A stretch of 64,000 nucleotides of DNA, taken from Methyloversatilis discipulorum (GTDB taxonomy: Bacteria; Pseudomonadota; Gammaproteobacteria; Burkholderiales; Rhodocyclaceae). The notes below the pieces were generated by a model. That model was not told the origin of the DNA. It made no database searches and saw only the letters and a program-made list of their open reading frames with translations. The stretch spans positions 806,001 to 870,000 of the forward strand of contig NZ_AZUP01000001.1 in the NCBI RefSeq assembly GCF_000527135.1. The letters run 5' to 3'. Position numbers and translations under genes: made by a program. Positions 34,732 to 45,100 of this stretch are shown one piece after another; within the stretch, counting starts at the first letter, position 1, and every line of letters starts with the position of its first letter.

Positions 34732-35202
34732 ATGAAGCGCTTTCACGTCCATCTGCACGTCGACGATCTGACGAAGAGCATCGCCTTCTACAACAAGCTG
34801 TTCGACGCCCAACCGGCGCGCAGCGAAGCCGATTACGCGAAGTGGATGCTCGAAGATCCGCCGGTCAATTTCGCGATCTCGACCCGTGGCAGCAAAGCAG
34901 GCATCGACCATCTCGGCATCCAGACCGACGATCCGGCCGAACTGGCGGCGATGAAGGCGCGCGCCGAATCGGCCGACATGGCGCTGCTCGACGAAGGCGA
35001 AACCACCTGCTGTTACGCGCGCAGCGAAAAGCACTGGGTGACCGACCCGCAGGGCATTGCCTGGGAGCACTTCCACACGCTGGGCAACATTCCGGTGTTC
35101 AACGAAGCGGCCAGCGGCGGCGCTGCCTGCTGTGCCCCCGAGGCGCCGGTCACCCGTGGCAAGCCGCTGAACATCGGCGTCAAGTCCTCCGGCTGCTGCT
35201 GA
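34732..35202 (+). CDS. arsI: ArsI/CadI-type vicinal-oxygen-chelate protein (probable C-As lyase)
   Basis: 156 aa. The VOC fold has candidate Fe ligands His5, His60 and Glu112, and the vicinal pair Cys93-Cys94 (TTCCYA) matches the organoarsenical-binding pair of ArsI. The C-terminal tail has two more Cys pairs (CC at 133-134 and 155-156). ArsI cleaves the carbon-arsenic bond of trivalent methyl- or aryl-arsenicals; CadI homologues are cadmium-induced with less certain function. The position between arsR and arsC supports an arsenic role. Confidence 0.82.
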   Translation: MKRFHVHLHVDDLTKSIAFYNKLFDAQPARSEADYAKWMLEDPPVNFAISTRGSKAGIDHLGIQTDDPAELAAMKARAESADMALLDEGETTCCYARSEKHWVTDPQGIAWEHFHTLGNIPVFNEAASGGAACCAPEAPVTRGKPLNIGVKSSGCC

Positions 35203-35203
35203 C

Positions 35204-35695
35204 ATGGCGCGTCCGCTCAACGTGCTGTTTCTGTGCACCCACAATTCGGCGCGCAGCGTGCTCGCCGAGTGCCTGCTCAACCACCTTGGCGGCGCCCGTT
35301 TCCGCGCCTTTTCCGCCGGCAGCCAGCCGAGCGGGCGGGTGAATCCGTTCGCGCTGCAGGCGCTGGCCGAGCAGGGCATCGACACGACGGGCGTGCGCAG
35401 CAAAGCCTGGGACGAATTCGCCGCGCCCGGCGCGCCGACGATGGATCTGATCATCACCGTATGCGACAGCGCCGCTGGCGAAACCTGTCCGGTCTGGCCG
35501 GGCCATCCGGCCACCGCGCACTGGGGCTACGCCGATCCCTCTGCGACCACCGGCAGCGATGCGGCGAAGCTGACCGCCTTTCGCGACACGCTGGCGCTCA
35601 TCCGCCGTCGTCTCGAAATCCTGGTCGCGATGCCGGACGAACGTCTGCACGCGCTGGCGCTGCAGCAGACCGCGCGCGATCTGGCCGCACACTGA
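35204..35695 (+). CDS. arsC: arsenate reductase, low-molecular-weight phosphatase type
   Basis: 163 aa. The P-loop CTHNSAR (Cys11 to Arg17) and the redox pair Cys87/Cys95 (VCDSAAGETC) indicate the LMW-PTP-like arsenate reductase, generally thioredoxin- or mycothiol-linked. It reduces As(V) to As(III) for export by the next gene. It begins 1 nt after the arsI stop. Confidence 0.93.
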   Translation: MARPLNVLFLCTHNSARSVLAECLLNHLGGARFRAFSAGSQPSGRVNPFALQALAEQGIDTTGVRSKAWDEFAAPGAPTMDLIITVCDSAAGETCPVWPGHPATAHWGYADPSATTGSDAAKLTAFRDTLALIRRRLEILVAMPDERLHALALQQTARDLAAH

Positions 35696-35704
35696 GGTCT
35701 TTCC

Positions 35705-36730
35705 ATGGGCATGTTCGAACGCTGGCTCACCCTGTGGGTGGGCCTGGCCATCGTCGCGGGTGTCGCGCTGGGTCTGGTCGCGCCGTCGGCCTTTGCCGCC
35801 GTCGCGGCGCTGGAACTGGCGCACGTCAATCTGGTGGTGGCCGTGCTCATCTGGGTGATGATCTACCCGATGATGATCCAGATCGATTTCGCCGCCGTGC
35901 GCGACGTCGGTCGCCGGCCGCAGGGGCTGGTGCTGACGCTGGTCGTGAACTGGCTGATCAAGCCCTTCACGATGGCCGCACTGGGCGTGCTGTTCTTCCA
36001 GCACCTGTTTGCGCCCTGGGTCGATCCGCAATCGGCGTCCGAATACATCGCCGGCATGATCCTGCTCGGCGTGGCGCCGTGCACGGCCATGGTGTTCGTC
36101 TGGAGCCAGCTCACGCGCGGTGATCCCAACTACACGCTGGTGCAGGTGTCGGTGAACGATCTGGTCATGGTGTTCGCCTTCGCGCCGATCGCCGCCTTCC
36201 TGCTCGGCGTGACCGACGTGGCCGTGCCGTGGGAAACGCTTCTGCTGTCCACCGCGCTCTACGTGGTGCTGCCGCTGCTTGCTGGCGTGCTCACCCGCCG
36301 TGCGCTTGGCAACGGCGCGGCACTGGCCGGCTTCGTCGCGCGCCTCAAGCCCTGGTCCATCGTCGGCCTGCTGGCGACCGTCGTGCTGCTGTTCGGCTTC
36401 CAGGCGGAAACCATCGTCGCCCAGCCTTTCGTGATCGCGCTGATCGCCGTGCCGCTGGTGCTGCAGACCTACGGCATCTTCGCCATCGCCTTCGTCGCCG
36501 CGCGGACGATGAAGCTGCCGTATCCGGTGGCCGCACCGGCCTGCCTGATAGGCACGTCGAATTTCTTCGAACTTGCGGTCGCCGTTGCGATCTCCCTGTT
36601 CGGACTGCACTCGGGCGCGGCGCTGGCGACCGTGGTCGGCGTGCTGGTCGAAGTGCCGGTCATGCTGTCGCTGGTCGCCTTCACGCGGCGCAGCGCGCAT
36701 CTTTTTCCGGATTCCGCTGAACTTTTTTAG
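35705..36730 (+). CDS. acr3: ACR3-family arsenite efflux permease
   Basis: 341 aa, ten predicted membrane helices. The conserved [15 protein letters not shown] places the key cysteine at residue 126; [11 protein letters not shown] is another family motif. It exports arsenite using the proton gradient. Last gene of the ars operon. Its stop codon overlaps the dyad upstream of ahpC. Confidence 0.94.
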   Translation: MGMFERWLTLWVGLAIVAGVALGLVAPSAFAAVAALELAHVNLVVAVLIWVMIYPMMIQIDFAAVRDVGRRPQGLVLTLVVNWLIKPFTMAALGVLFFQHLFAPWVDPQSASEYIAGMILLGVAPCTAMVFVWSQLTRGDPNYTLVQVSVNDLVMVFAFAPIAAFLLGVTDVAVPWETLLLSTALYVVLPLLAGVLTRRALGNGAALAGFVARLKPWSIVGLLATVVLLFGFQAETIVAQPFVIALIAVPLVLQTYGIFAIAFVAARTMKLPYPVAAPACLIGTSNFFELAVAVAISLFGLHSGAALATVVGVLVEVPVMLSLVAFTRRSAHLFPDSAELF

Positions 36731-36767
36731 ATCAAGTCTAAACAAAGAGGCAGTTTCGCAATATCAT
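36726..36767 (+). promoter_or_regulatory. ahpC upstream dyad and candidate -10
   Basis: TTTAGA-N5-TCTAAA (36726-36742) contains TTAG-N7-CTAA, similar to an OxyR half-site (ATAG-N7-CTAT). TATCAT at 36762-36767 could be the -10, with no good -35, as in activator-dependent promoters. OxyR control is inference. Confidence 0.4.
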
Positions 36768-36804
36768 TGCGACTTTCACCCCACCCACAAAAGAGGATCT
36801 CGAC

Positions 36805-37368
36805 ATGAGCATCATCAACAGCACCGTCCAGCCCTTCAAGGCAAACGCTTTCCACAACGGCAAGTTCATCACCGTGACCGACGAGAGCCTGAAGGGCAAG
36901 TGGTCGGTGATCGTGTTCATGCCGGCTGCCTTCACCTTCAACTGCCCGACCGAAGTCGAAGACGCGGCCAACAACTACGCCGAATTCCAGAAGGCCGGTG
37001 CCGAAGTGTACATCGTCACCACCGACACCCATTTTTCGCACAAGGTGTGGCACGAAACCTCGCCGGCCGTCGGCAAGGCCCAGTTCCCGCTGGTCGGCGA
37101 CCCGACCCACCAACTGACCCGCGCGTTCGACGTGCACATCGATGAAGAAGGCCTGGCGCTGCGCGGCACCTTCATCATCAACCCGGAAGGTCAGATCAAG
37201 ACCGCCGAAATCCACGACAACGCGATCGCCCGCGACATGAACGAAACCCTGCGCAAGCTCAAGGCTGCCCAGTTCGTCGCCAGCCACCCCGGCCAGGTCT
37301 GCCCGGCCAAGTGGAAGGAAGGCGCCGAAACCCTGACCCCGTCGCTCGACCTGGTCGGCAAGATCTAA
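36805..37368 (+). CDS. ahpC: alkyl hydroperoxide reductase subunit C
   Basis: 187 aa typical 2-Cys peroxiredoxin of the AhpC class. Peroxidatic Cys47 is in FTFNCPTEVED and resolving Cys166 in HPGQVCPAKW. It reduces H2O2 and organic peroxides and is recycled by AhpF, encoded next. SD AGAGGA before the ATG. Confidence 0.98.
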   Translation: MSIINSTVQPFKANAFHNGKFITVTDESLKGKWSVIVFMPAAFTFNCPTEVEDAANNYAEFQKAGAEVYIVTTDTHFSHKVWHETSPAVGKAQFPLVGDPTHQLTRAFDVHIDEEGLALRGTFIINPEGQIKTAEIHDNAIARDMNETLRKLKAAQFVASHPGQVCPAKWKEGAETLTPSLDLVGKI

Positions 37369-37389
37369 GCGCACAACGCTTCGCAGAGG

Positions 37390-37470
37390 CGCCCGGGTCA
37401 GGTGCCAGGGTGTGTTCTCAAGCGGTTTGAGAACATGCCCTGACGGCGCCCGGCCCGGGCGTTTTGTTTT
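37390..37470 (+). terminator. structured ahpC-ahpF intergenic region ending in terminator
   Basis: Three elements follow one another. A long arm GTCAGG (37397-37402) pairs with CCTGAC (37439-37444). Inside it is a perfect hairpin TGTTCTCAA / TTGAGAACA (37413-37421 with 37427-37435). Then comes terminator CGCCCG-GCC-CGGGCG (37447-37461) with TTTTGTTTT. CGCCCGGG at 37390-37397 is exactly complementary to the terminator's 3' half CCCGGGCG (37454-37461), so an alternative antiterminator fold is possible. It probably sets a high AhpC:AhpF ratio. Confidence 0.75.
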
Positions 37471-37502
37471 CCGCATCATCCGTTTCGAAAGCCGAGCACA
37501 CC

Positions 37503-39077
37503 ATGCTGGACGCCACTCTCAAGGGCCAGTTGAAGGCCTATCTCGAAAAGCTGCAGCACCCGATCGAACTGACGGCCGCGCTGGACGACAGCGCCGCGTC
37601 GCGCGAACTGCAGGGTCTGCTGGCTGACATCGCCGAACTGTCGGACAAGATTTCGGTGAGCGAAGAACGGGGCAGTGCCGCGCGCACGCCGTCGTTCGCG
37701 ATCAATCGCAAGGGCGGCAACATGTCGCTGCGCTTCGCCGCGATTCCGCTCGGCCACGAATTCACCTCGCTGGTGCTCGCGCTGCTGCAGGCCGGCGGCC
37801 ACCCGCCGCGCGTGTCGGACGAAATGATCGAACAGATCAGGTCGCTCGACGGCGACTACAGCTTCGAAGTGTTCATGTCGCTGTCCTGCCACAACTGCCC
37901 GGATGTGGTGCAGGCGTTGAACCTGATCGCGGTGCTGAACCCGCGCGTCAAGGTGGTCACCATCGACGGTGCGCTGTTCCAGAAGGAAGTCGAAGAGCGC
38001 CAGGTGATGGCAGTGCCGATGGTGTTCCTGAACGGCGAACTGTTCGGCGCCGGCCGCATGACGCTCGAAGAGATCGTCGGCAAGGTCGACACCGGTGCGG
38101 CGAAGCGTGACGCGGAGAAGATGAACGCCAAGGCGCCGTTCGACGTGCTGGTGGTGGGCGGTGGACCTGCCGGTTCGGCGGCGGCGATCTACGCCGCGCG
38201 CAAGGGCATCCGCACCGGCGTGGTTGCCGAGCGCTTCGGCGGTCAGCTGATGGACACGCTGGGCATCGAGAACTTCATTTCGGTCAAGGAGACCGAAGGC
38301 CCCAAGCTCGCCGCCGCGCTCGAAGAGCACGTGAAGAGCTACGAGGTCGACGTGATGGCGCTGCAACGCGTCGACAAGCTGATTCCGGCCGCGGAATCGG
38401 GCGACGGCCTGATCACGCTGCAACTGTCCAATGGCGGCCAGCTGAAGTCGCGTTCGGTCATCCTGGCGACCGGCGCACGCTGGCGTGAAATGAACGTGCC
38501 GGGCGAACGCGAATACCGCAACAAGGGCGTGGCCTACTGCCCGCACTGCGACGGCCCGCTGTTCAAGGGCAAGCGTGTGGCGGTGATCGGCGGCGGCAAT
38601 TCGGGCGTCGAGGCGGCGATCGATCTGGCTGGCATCGTCGGCCACGTGACGCTGCTGGAATTCGACAAGCAGATGCGCGCTGACGCCGTATTGCAGCGCA
38701 AGCTGCTGAGCCTGCCCAACGTGAAGGTGATCCTGCAGGCGCAGACCACCGAAGTGACGGGTGGGGCCGACGGCAAGGTCAATGCGCTGAAGTACACCGA
38801 CCGCGCCACCGGCGAGTCGCACACGGTCGAACTGGAAGGCATCTTCGTGCAGATCGGTCTGGTGCCGAACACCGAGTGGCTGAAGGGTTCGATCGAACTG
38901 ACCAAGTACGGCGAAATCCAGGTCGATGCGCGCTGCGAGACCAGCACGCCGGGCGTGTTCGCCGCCGGCGACGTGACCACCGTGCCGTACAAGCAGATCA
39001 TCATCGCGATGGGCGAAGGATCGAAGGCGGCAATTTCGGCTTTCGACCACCTGATCCGCACGTCGGCACCGGCCTGA
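37503..39077 (+). CDS. ahpF: alkyl hydroperoxide reductase subunit F
   Basis: 524 aa flavoprotein disulfide reductase. The N-terminal double-thioredoxin domain has CHNC (Cys129-Cys132). An FAD-binding [10 protein letters not shown] starts near 219, and the thioredoxin-reductase-like redox site CPHC is Cys346-Cys349. It transfers electrons from NAD(P)H to AhpC. The ATG at 37503 gives the canonical N-terminus. Confidence 0.97.
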   Translation: MLDATLKGQLKAYLEKLQHPIELTAALDDSAASRELQGLLADIAELSDKISVSEERGSAARTPSFAINRKGGNMSLRFAAIPLGHEFTSLVLALLQAGGHPPRVSDEMIEQIRSLDGDYSFEVFMSLSCHNCPDVVQALNLIAVLNPRVKVVTIDGALFQKEVEERQVMAVPMVFLNGELFGAGRMTLEEIVGKVDTGAAKRDAEKMNAKAPFDVLVVGGGPAGSAAAIYAARKGIRTGVVAERFGGQLMDTLGIENFISVKETEGPKLAAALEEHVKSYEVDVMALQRVDKLIPAAESGDGLITLQLSNGGQLKSRSVILATGARWREMNVPGEREYRNKGVAYCPHCDGPLFKGKRVAVIGGGNSGVEAAIDLAGIVGHVTLLEFDKQMRADAVLQRKLLSLPNVKVILQAQTTEVTGGADGKVNALKYTDRATGESHTVELEGIFVQIGLVPNTEWLKGSIELTKYGEIQVDARCETSTPGVFAAGDVTTVPYKQIIIAMGEGSKAAISAFDHLIRTSAPA

Positions 39078-39100
39078 TCGCCGGGACGCGTTAACATCGG

Positions 39101-39133
39101 AGCCCGCGCATCGCAGGATGTGCGGGCTTTTTC
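39101..39133 (+). terminator. rho-independent terminator after ahpF
   Basis: AGCCCGC (39101-39107) pairs with GCGGGCT (39122-39128), followed by TTTTTC. Confidence 0.85.
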
Positions 39134-39182
39134 TTGGCCGCGCGCCCTCCAATGCGCGCCATTCACCGAGGGTCTTCACGTC

Positions 39183-39650
39183 ATGAGCCACGCTCCGCTG
39201 CTGCTTTTCCTGCACGTCGCCGCAGTCACGATCTGGGTCGGCGGCATGTTCTTCGCCTATGTCTGTCTGCGCCCGGTGGCCGCGGTGCAGCTCGAACCGC
39301 CGGCGCGGCTGCGGCTGTGGCGCGGCGTGTTCGGCGGTTTCTTTCCGCTGGTGTGGGCTTCGGTCGCGGTCATCCTCGCTACTGGGCTCGGAATGATGCT
39401 GGCGGTCGGCATGAAGGCCGCGCCCATCCACTGGCATCTGATGTTCGGCGTCGGTCTGATCATGATGTTCATCTTCATGCACGTGTTCTTCGCGCCGTAC
39501 AAGCGGCTGCTGCGCGCCGTCGACGCATCGGACTGGCCGGCCGGTGGCGCGGCGCTGGCGCAGATACGCAAGCTGGTCGGGCTGAACACCGTGCTCGGCT
39601 TCATCACCATCGCGCTGGCCACGCTGGGGCGCGCACTGGTGGCCGGATGA
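39183..39650 (+). CDS. CopD-like four-helix membrane protein
   Basis: 155 aa with four hydrophobic helices. LFLHVAAVTIWVGGMFFAYV at the N-terminus, with its His, and conserved HWHLMFGVGL suggest the CopD/cytochrome b561-like family of copper- or haem-associated membrane proteins. The exact role is unknown. Its stop overlaps the next ATG (ATGA). Confidence 0.75.
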   Translation: MSHAPLLLFLHVAAVTIWVGGMFFAYVCLRPVAAVQLEPPARLRLWRGVFGGFFPLVWASVAVILATGLGMMLAVGMKAAPIHWHLMFGVGLIMMFIFMHVFFAPYKRLLRAVDASDWPAGGAALAQIRKLVGLNTVLGFITIALATLGRALVAG

Positions 39651-40423
39651 AGCACGTCCAGTCGCGCGACAACGCGCAGTTCAAGCAGCTGCGCAAGCTG
39701 GCGACCTCGTCGCGCGCGCGGCGCGAAGCGGCGGAAACGCTGATCGACGGCCTGCACCTGTTCCGCAGCGCGCTCGACGCCGGCGTGCGCCCCAAGCTCG
39801 CCATCGTTGCCGAGCGCGCGCTCGATCACGCCGAGGTGAAGGCGGCGCTGGCGGAGCAGGGCGAAGCGATGCTGCTGCTCGCCGACGCGCTGTTCGACGA
39901 ACTGAGCCCGACCGACACGCCGACCGGCCTGCTCGGGCTGATCGACATCCCCGCCGAGCCCGGCGAACCGATTACCGGCGACTGTCTGGTGCTCGACGCG
40001 GTGCAGGACAGCGGCAACCTCGGCACCTTGCTGCGCGCCGCCTGGGCCACCGGCGTACGCGACGTGCTGCTGACCACCGGCTGCGCCCAGGCGTGGAGCC
40101 CCAAGGTGCTGCGTGCCGGGCAGGGCGCTCATTTCAGCCTGCGCATCCGTGAGCACTGCGACGTGGCGGCTGCGCTGGCCGGCTATCCGGGCCGCATCGT
40201 CGCCACCCGGCTCGACGCGCGCAGCTCGCTCTACGCGCTCGACCTGCGCGGTCCGGTCGCCTGGCTGTTCGGTAACGAAGGCGCCGGTCTGTCGCCGGCC
40301 GTCAGCGCGCTGGCGACCGACCCGGCCATCATTCCGATGCCCGGTGCGGCCGAATCGCTGAACGTCGCGATGGCCGCCACCGTCTGCCTGTTCGAGCAGG
40401 TGAGGCAGCGCACGCGCGATTGA
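39647..40423 (+). CDS. SpoU/TrmH-family RNA 2'-O-methyltransferase
   Basis: 258 aa. SPOUT motifs: LVLDAVQDSGNLGTLLRAAWATG (motif 1 with Asn and Arg), WLFGNEGAGLS (motif 2) and IPMPGAAESLNVAMAATVCLFE (motif 3, trefoil knot). The N-terminal substrate-binding domain is about residues 1-95. The target is probably rRNA or tRNA ribose; which position cannot be told. ATG at 39647, coupled to the CopD-like gene. Confidence 0.92.
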   Translation: MKHVQSRDNAQFKQLRKLATSSRARREAAETLIDGLHLFRSALDAGVRPKLAIVAERALDHAEVKAALAEQGEAMLLLADALFDELSPTDTPTGLLGLIDIPAEPGEPITGDCLVLDAVQDSGNLGTLLRAAWATGVRDVLLTTGCAQAWSPKVLRAGQGAHFSLRIREHCDVAAALAGYPGRIVATRLDARSSLYALDLRGPVAWLFGNEGAGLSPAVSALATDPAIIPMPGAAESLNVAMAATVCLFEQVRQRTRD

Positions 40424-40554
40424 AGCGTCGCAAAGTGGTCGGGTGGGGCAGGGAGCTTTTCCCTGTACAAGCGTCGAGGCAGTTTTGAGAATCGGGCATC
40501 CGCGGACTTGAAGGTCTGCTCATCCACCGGTGCACGCGCCCTCCGATTCCCGCC

Positions 40555-41067
40555 ATGCAGATCGAACATCCCGTCCGTCAGGAACTGGTCAAGGACCTGT
40601 ATATCGACCATCGGGGATGGCTGTTCGGCTGGCTGCGCAAGAAGCTCCGCTGCCCTTCAGACGCGGCCGATCTGACGCAGGACACCTTCGTTCGCGTCAT
40701 GCAGTGCGACGAACTGGCGCAACTGCGTGAGCCGCGCGCCTTCCTGACGACGACCGCGGGTCGGCTGCTGATCGATCATCTGCGCCGTCGCAAGCTCGAA
40801 CAGTCGTATCTGGGCGCGCTGGCGCTGTACTCGTCGGACGCGTCCGCGCCCTCGGCCGAAGATCATCACGCGGCGCTGGAAACCTTGAATGCACTGGCAA
40901 CGATGCTGGAGACGCTGCCGCCGAAGCCGCGCAAGGCCTTCCTGCTGTACCGGCTTGAAGGGCTGCCGCACGCCGAGATCGCCGTTCGCCTCGGTGTGTC
41001 GGTCAGCATGATCAAACAGTATCTGGCTACCGTCCTGATGCAGTGCTACCGCGTGCTGTACGGCTGA
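40555..41067 (+). CDS. FecI-type ECF RNA polymerase sigma factor
   Basis: 170 aa. Region 2 (about 12-75) has DAADLTQDTFVRVM; region 4 (about 108-165) has RLEGLPHAEIAVRLGVSVSMIKQYL. Followed 2 bp later by a FecR-like regulator and then a TonB receptor with an STN domain, the classic iron-type cell-surface signalling arrangement. It would transcribe the receptor gene upon outer-membrane ligand binding. Confidence 0.93.
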   Translation: MQIEHPVRQELVKDLYIDHRGWLFGWLRKKLRCPSDAADLTQDTFVRVMQCDELAQLREPRAFLTTTAGRLLIDHLRRRKLEQSYLGALALYSSDASAPSAEDHHAALETLNALATMLETLPPKPRKAFLLYRLEGLPHAEIAVRLGVSVSMIKQYLATVLMQCYRVLYG

Positions 41068-41069
41068 CC

Positions 41070-42074
41070 ATGTCGCATTCGGCATCGACCGCTGCGCAGC
41101 ATGAGCGCGCCACCGAGGAGGGTACGCCGTCGGCGGCTGTCGTGGCCGCGGCGACCGAGTGGTACCTGAAGACGCAGGACGACGCCTGCACGCCGGAACA
41201 ACGATCCGCGCTGCACGACTGGCTGCAGGCCGATCCGATGCACCGTCTCGCTTATGGCCGCATCGATTCGATATGGTCGCGCTTCGGTCAGGTCGATGCG
41301 CGCGCCGGAAAGGCTGCCCTTGACGCGAGCCTCGCCGGCTCCGGGCGCCGCCGTCGCGCCCTGGCCGGTGCGCTGATGCTCGCGTGCACCGTGGCCGGTA
41401 GCGGCTGGCTGGCGCTGCAGTCACAGACCGCACGCTATCTGCTGGCCGACCATCGCACCGCGCCGGGCGAGCGGCTGACGATCACGCTGGACGACGGCAG
41501 CCGCATCACGCTCAACACCGACTCGGCGATAGACGCGCAGTACACCGGTCAGGAACGTCGCATCGTGCTGCGGCGGGGCGAGATTCTGGTCGAAGTGAGC
41601 GCTGACCCGCAGCGTCCATTCGTGGTCGAAAGCCGGCACGCGACGGCGCGTGCGCTCGGCACGCAGTACGTGGTGCGCGACGACGCCGATGCAACGCGCG
41701 TCGCGGTGATCGAGTCCACCGTCGAGGCGTGCAGCCGCGCCGTCGGCACCTGCACCACGCTGGCGCCCGGCAGCGCGACCCGGATCACCGACGAGGGTGT
41801 CGGTGCGGCCGAGGCGGCGGATATCGATGCGCTCATCGGCTGGCGCGATGGCGTGCTGGCGGTCGACGACAAGCCGCTCACCGAGGTACTTGCCGAACTC
41901 GAGCGCTATCGCCGCGGCACGCTCTACTACGACGCGGAAGCGCTGCAGGGCCTCTCGGTTTCGGGCGTGTTCCCGCTCGACGACACCGACCGGGCACTTG
42001 CCGCGCTGAGCGCGAACCTGCCGCTGCGCATCACCCGCTTCACTTTTTACGTCGTCCGTATCGAACGCCGCTGA
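41070..42074 (+). CDS. FecR-like anti-sigma/sigma-regulator
   Basis: 334 aa. The N-terminal cytosolic sigma-binding region (EWYLKTQDDACTPEQRSALHDW, about 30-60) is followed by a transmembrane helix (about 95-115). The periplasmic FecR domain contains ITLNTDSAIDAQYTG and ARALGTQYVV. It relays the signal from the receptor STN domain to the sigma factor. No separate leader; co-transcribed with the sigma gene. Confidence 0.92.
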   Translation: MSHSASTAAQHERATEEGTPSAAVVAAATEWYLKTQDDACTPEQRSALHDWLQADPMHRLAYGRIDSIWSRFGQVDARAGKAALDASLAGSGRRRRALAGALMLACTVAGSGWLALQSQTARYLLADHRTAPGERLTITLDDGSRITLNTDSAIDAQYTGQERRIVLRRGEILVEVSADPQRPFVVESRHATARALGTQYVVRDDADATRVAVIESTVEACSRAVGTCTTLAPGSATRITDEGVGAAEAADIDALIGWRDGVLAVDDKPLTEVLAELERYRRGTLYYDAEALQGLSVSGVFPLDDTDRALAALSANLPLRITRFTFYVVRIERR

Positions 42075-42151
42075 TTTTTTCGACGCCGGCTGTACTTTCG
42101 TCTTCGTCCTTCGTCATTGCCCGCGACTACACAAAAAAAGCGGGGGAGCAC

Positions 42152-45100
42152 ATGAAGAGGTCAGAGGGTGGCAAGGGCAGGCGCGTACTCGGTGCGGCTG
42201 CGCTGGGGCTGGCCGTCGTCAGCATGCCGGCGGCGGCCGATGCGCTGCGGCTCGAACTGGCCGACGCGACGCGCAACGATGCGGTGCGCAGTTACGACAT
42301 CGCGCCGGGGCCGCTCGGCGACACACTCAATCGGGTCGCACGGCGGGCAGCTGTGGTGTTCACGTTCGAACCTTCGCTGGTCAGCGGCAAGCGCAGCGCC
42401 GGTGTCCGCGGGGATTTCTCGGTGCGCGAGGCATTCACCGCCGCGCTGCAGGGAAGCGGGCTCGAACTGCGTATCGACGAAGCGGGTGGATACACACTGC
42501 GCCGTGCCCCGGCGCAGCCGCTGCCTGCCCTCGGTGACCCATCCTCGTCCGTCCATCAGCTCGAAGCGATCCAGGTGCGCGCCAAGCGTTTCCACGAGAT
42601 CGGTCCGCTGCCGGGCCTCGGTCTGACGAAAGAGGAAATCCCGGGCAATGTGCAGAGCCTCTCCGCCGAGGACATCCGCAATGCCCACGCGGTCAGCGTG
42701 GCCGATCTGCTGAACTCGACCATGCAGTCGGTCAACGTGAACGACTACCAGGGCAACCCGTTCCAGATGGATGTGAACTACCGCGGCTTCACTGCCAGTC
42801 CGCAGCTCGGGACGCCGCAGGGCCTGTCGGTTTTCATCGACGGCATACGCGTGAACGAACCGTTCGGCGACGTCGTGAACTGGGACATGATTCCGATGAA
42901 CGCACTGTCGGGCTTCGACGTCTTTCCGGGCTCGAATCCGATCTTTGGTCTCGGCACGCTGGGCGGCGCCTTCTCGATGCGCACCAAGAGCGGTTTCGAC
43001 AGCCCCGGCGTCGAGGCCGAACTGCTCACCGGCGCCTTCGGCCGCAACCAGCTGCTGGTTTCGGGCGGCTGGAACAACGGCAGCGTGGGCCTTTTCGGCG
43101 CCGGCAACTTCTTCGTCGAAGACGGTTGGCGCGACAATTCTCCAACCAAGGTGAACCAGGTGTTCGGCAAGGGCAGCTATCGCAGCGACCGGCTGGACCT
43201 GAACCTCAGCTCGCTGTACGTCTGGAACGACCTCGTCGGCAATGGGATGATTCCGAGCCAGATGTATGCGCAGGATCGCAACGGCGTATTCACGTCGCCG
43301 GATACGACGAAGAACAGGCTGCTGCAGTTGCAGCTGTCCGGCAGCTTCATCGTCAACGACAACTTCACCATTACCGGCCAGGTCTACCAGCGCGACAGCA
43401 ATCGTCGCGCCCTGGGGGCCGACGTCTACACCGAATTGCGCGGCGACTACGCGCGGCGCAAGCTCGATCCGGGCGAGCAGTACACCTGCCTGTACAACAG
43501 CAGCAACAAGTACGGTCTGCCCGACTACTACGTCGTCGCTTTCGATCCGAACGACTGGTTCTCGCCGGCCTATCCTGAGTTCCTCAACTTCCTGATTGAC
43601 TACGCGACCAATGGCGTCGCCAACCCGGCCCTGCTGCCGGACGGCGCATTCAATGCAGACCTGCCTGACGATTACGCGGCGCACGCGAAGTACGAGTTCG
43701 ACACCTGGAAGAACTACCACCAGGCGCTGTTCTACGTGCCGCAGGCGGTGACGCGCCCGCCGGTGCTGCCGGGCGACCCAACCTCGTATTCGAATGGCGA
43801 ACCGTCGTACACGGCGGGCACCTGGGTCGGTGGCAGCGCACCCAGAGTGCCGGCCGGTGACATCGACGTCATCGGCGGCATGACTGCGAGCTTCTTTTAT
43901 ACGCAGGACGGCGTGAAGCACGCCGTCATGACGGTCACCCCCTTCAACGGCGACAACTGTGCCGCCACGCAGGACCGGGACGTGACCTCGCAGCGCGGCG
44001 AACTGACCCAGCGCGACCCGGTAACCGGCAACGTGCTGATGACCGACGGTTTCGGCACCACCCGACCGGGCGTGGTCGAGGGCACGCCGACTGCGGTGCT
44101 GACCAATACGCGGATCGAACAGATCATCCACGGCGCCTCGATGCAGCTGAACTGGAACTACGACCGCCACAAATTCATGGTCGGCGCCTCGGTTGATCGC
44201 GCGAAGGCGCGCTACGGCAGCGGGCAGATGCTCGGACTGCTCGACGCCGAGCGCAATGCCTACCTTGCGCCGGACGAGATCCGCGATCAGTACGCCGCGG
44301 CCGACGAAGAGGTGCGCAACAACGACTTCGCCGGCACCTCGATCACCAAGAGCCTGTATGCGAGCGAAACATGGAGCCCGGTGGAGACGGTGCACCTGAC
44401 CGGCGCGGTGCGCTTCAACCACACGCGGGTCAAGAACGTACTGGCCTCGCGCAGCTACGGCTTCACCGTGTTCGATCTTGCCCAGTACGAGGCCTATCCG
44501 AACTTCTACGACATCTGTGTCGATGGCGTGTGTCCGACCACCGGCTATCGCGTGCCCGACCTTGCGCGCATCATGAACCCGGCAGAAACCGAGCACTTCA
44601 CCTATCGCTCGCTGAATCCTTCGTTCGGTGGCACCTGGCAGGCGCAGCCGGACCTGAACGTCTATGGCAACTGGGCACGCGGTGCCCGCACACCGTCGGT
44701 GATCGAACTTGGCTGCGCGCTCGACCACACTCTGGTCAAGATGAGCGGCAACAAGTACATCGAGAAGGGGCTGCTGGAGAACCGCTCCTGCTCCTTGCCC
44801 TCGACGCTTTCGGGCGACCCCTACCTGCCGCAGATCCGCGCCGAAACCATCGACTTCGGCATGCGCGGCCGCTGGGGCGACAACATCGAGTGGAATCTCG
44901 GCGCCTACCGTACCGATCTGAAGGACGACATCTACCTGGTGACCTATCCGGGCAACCGCAGCTTCTTCGACAGCATCGGCGACACCCGCCGGCAGGGCAT
45001 CGAAGCGGGCATGACCGCCCAACTGGGCAAGGCGCGCCTGCGGCTGAACTACGCGCTGACCGACGCCACCTTCCAGGAGTCATTCGTCATGGCGGCGAAC

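Noticed and set aside
42161..45022. 953-codon frame antisense to the TonB receptor
   Set aside because: Low-complexity His/Val/Arg composition with no domain; the receptor frame has signal peptide, STN, plug and barrel.
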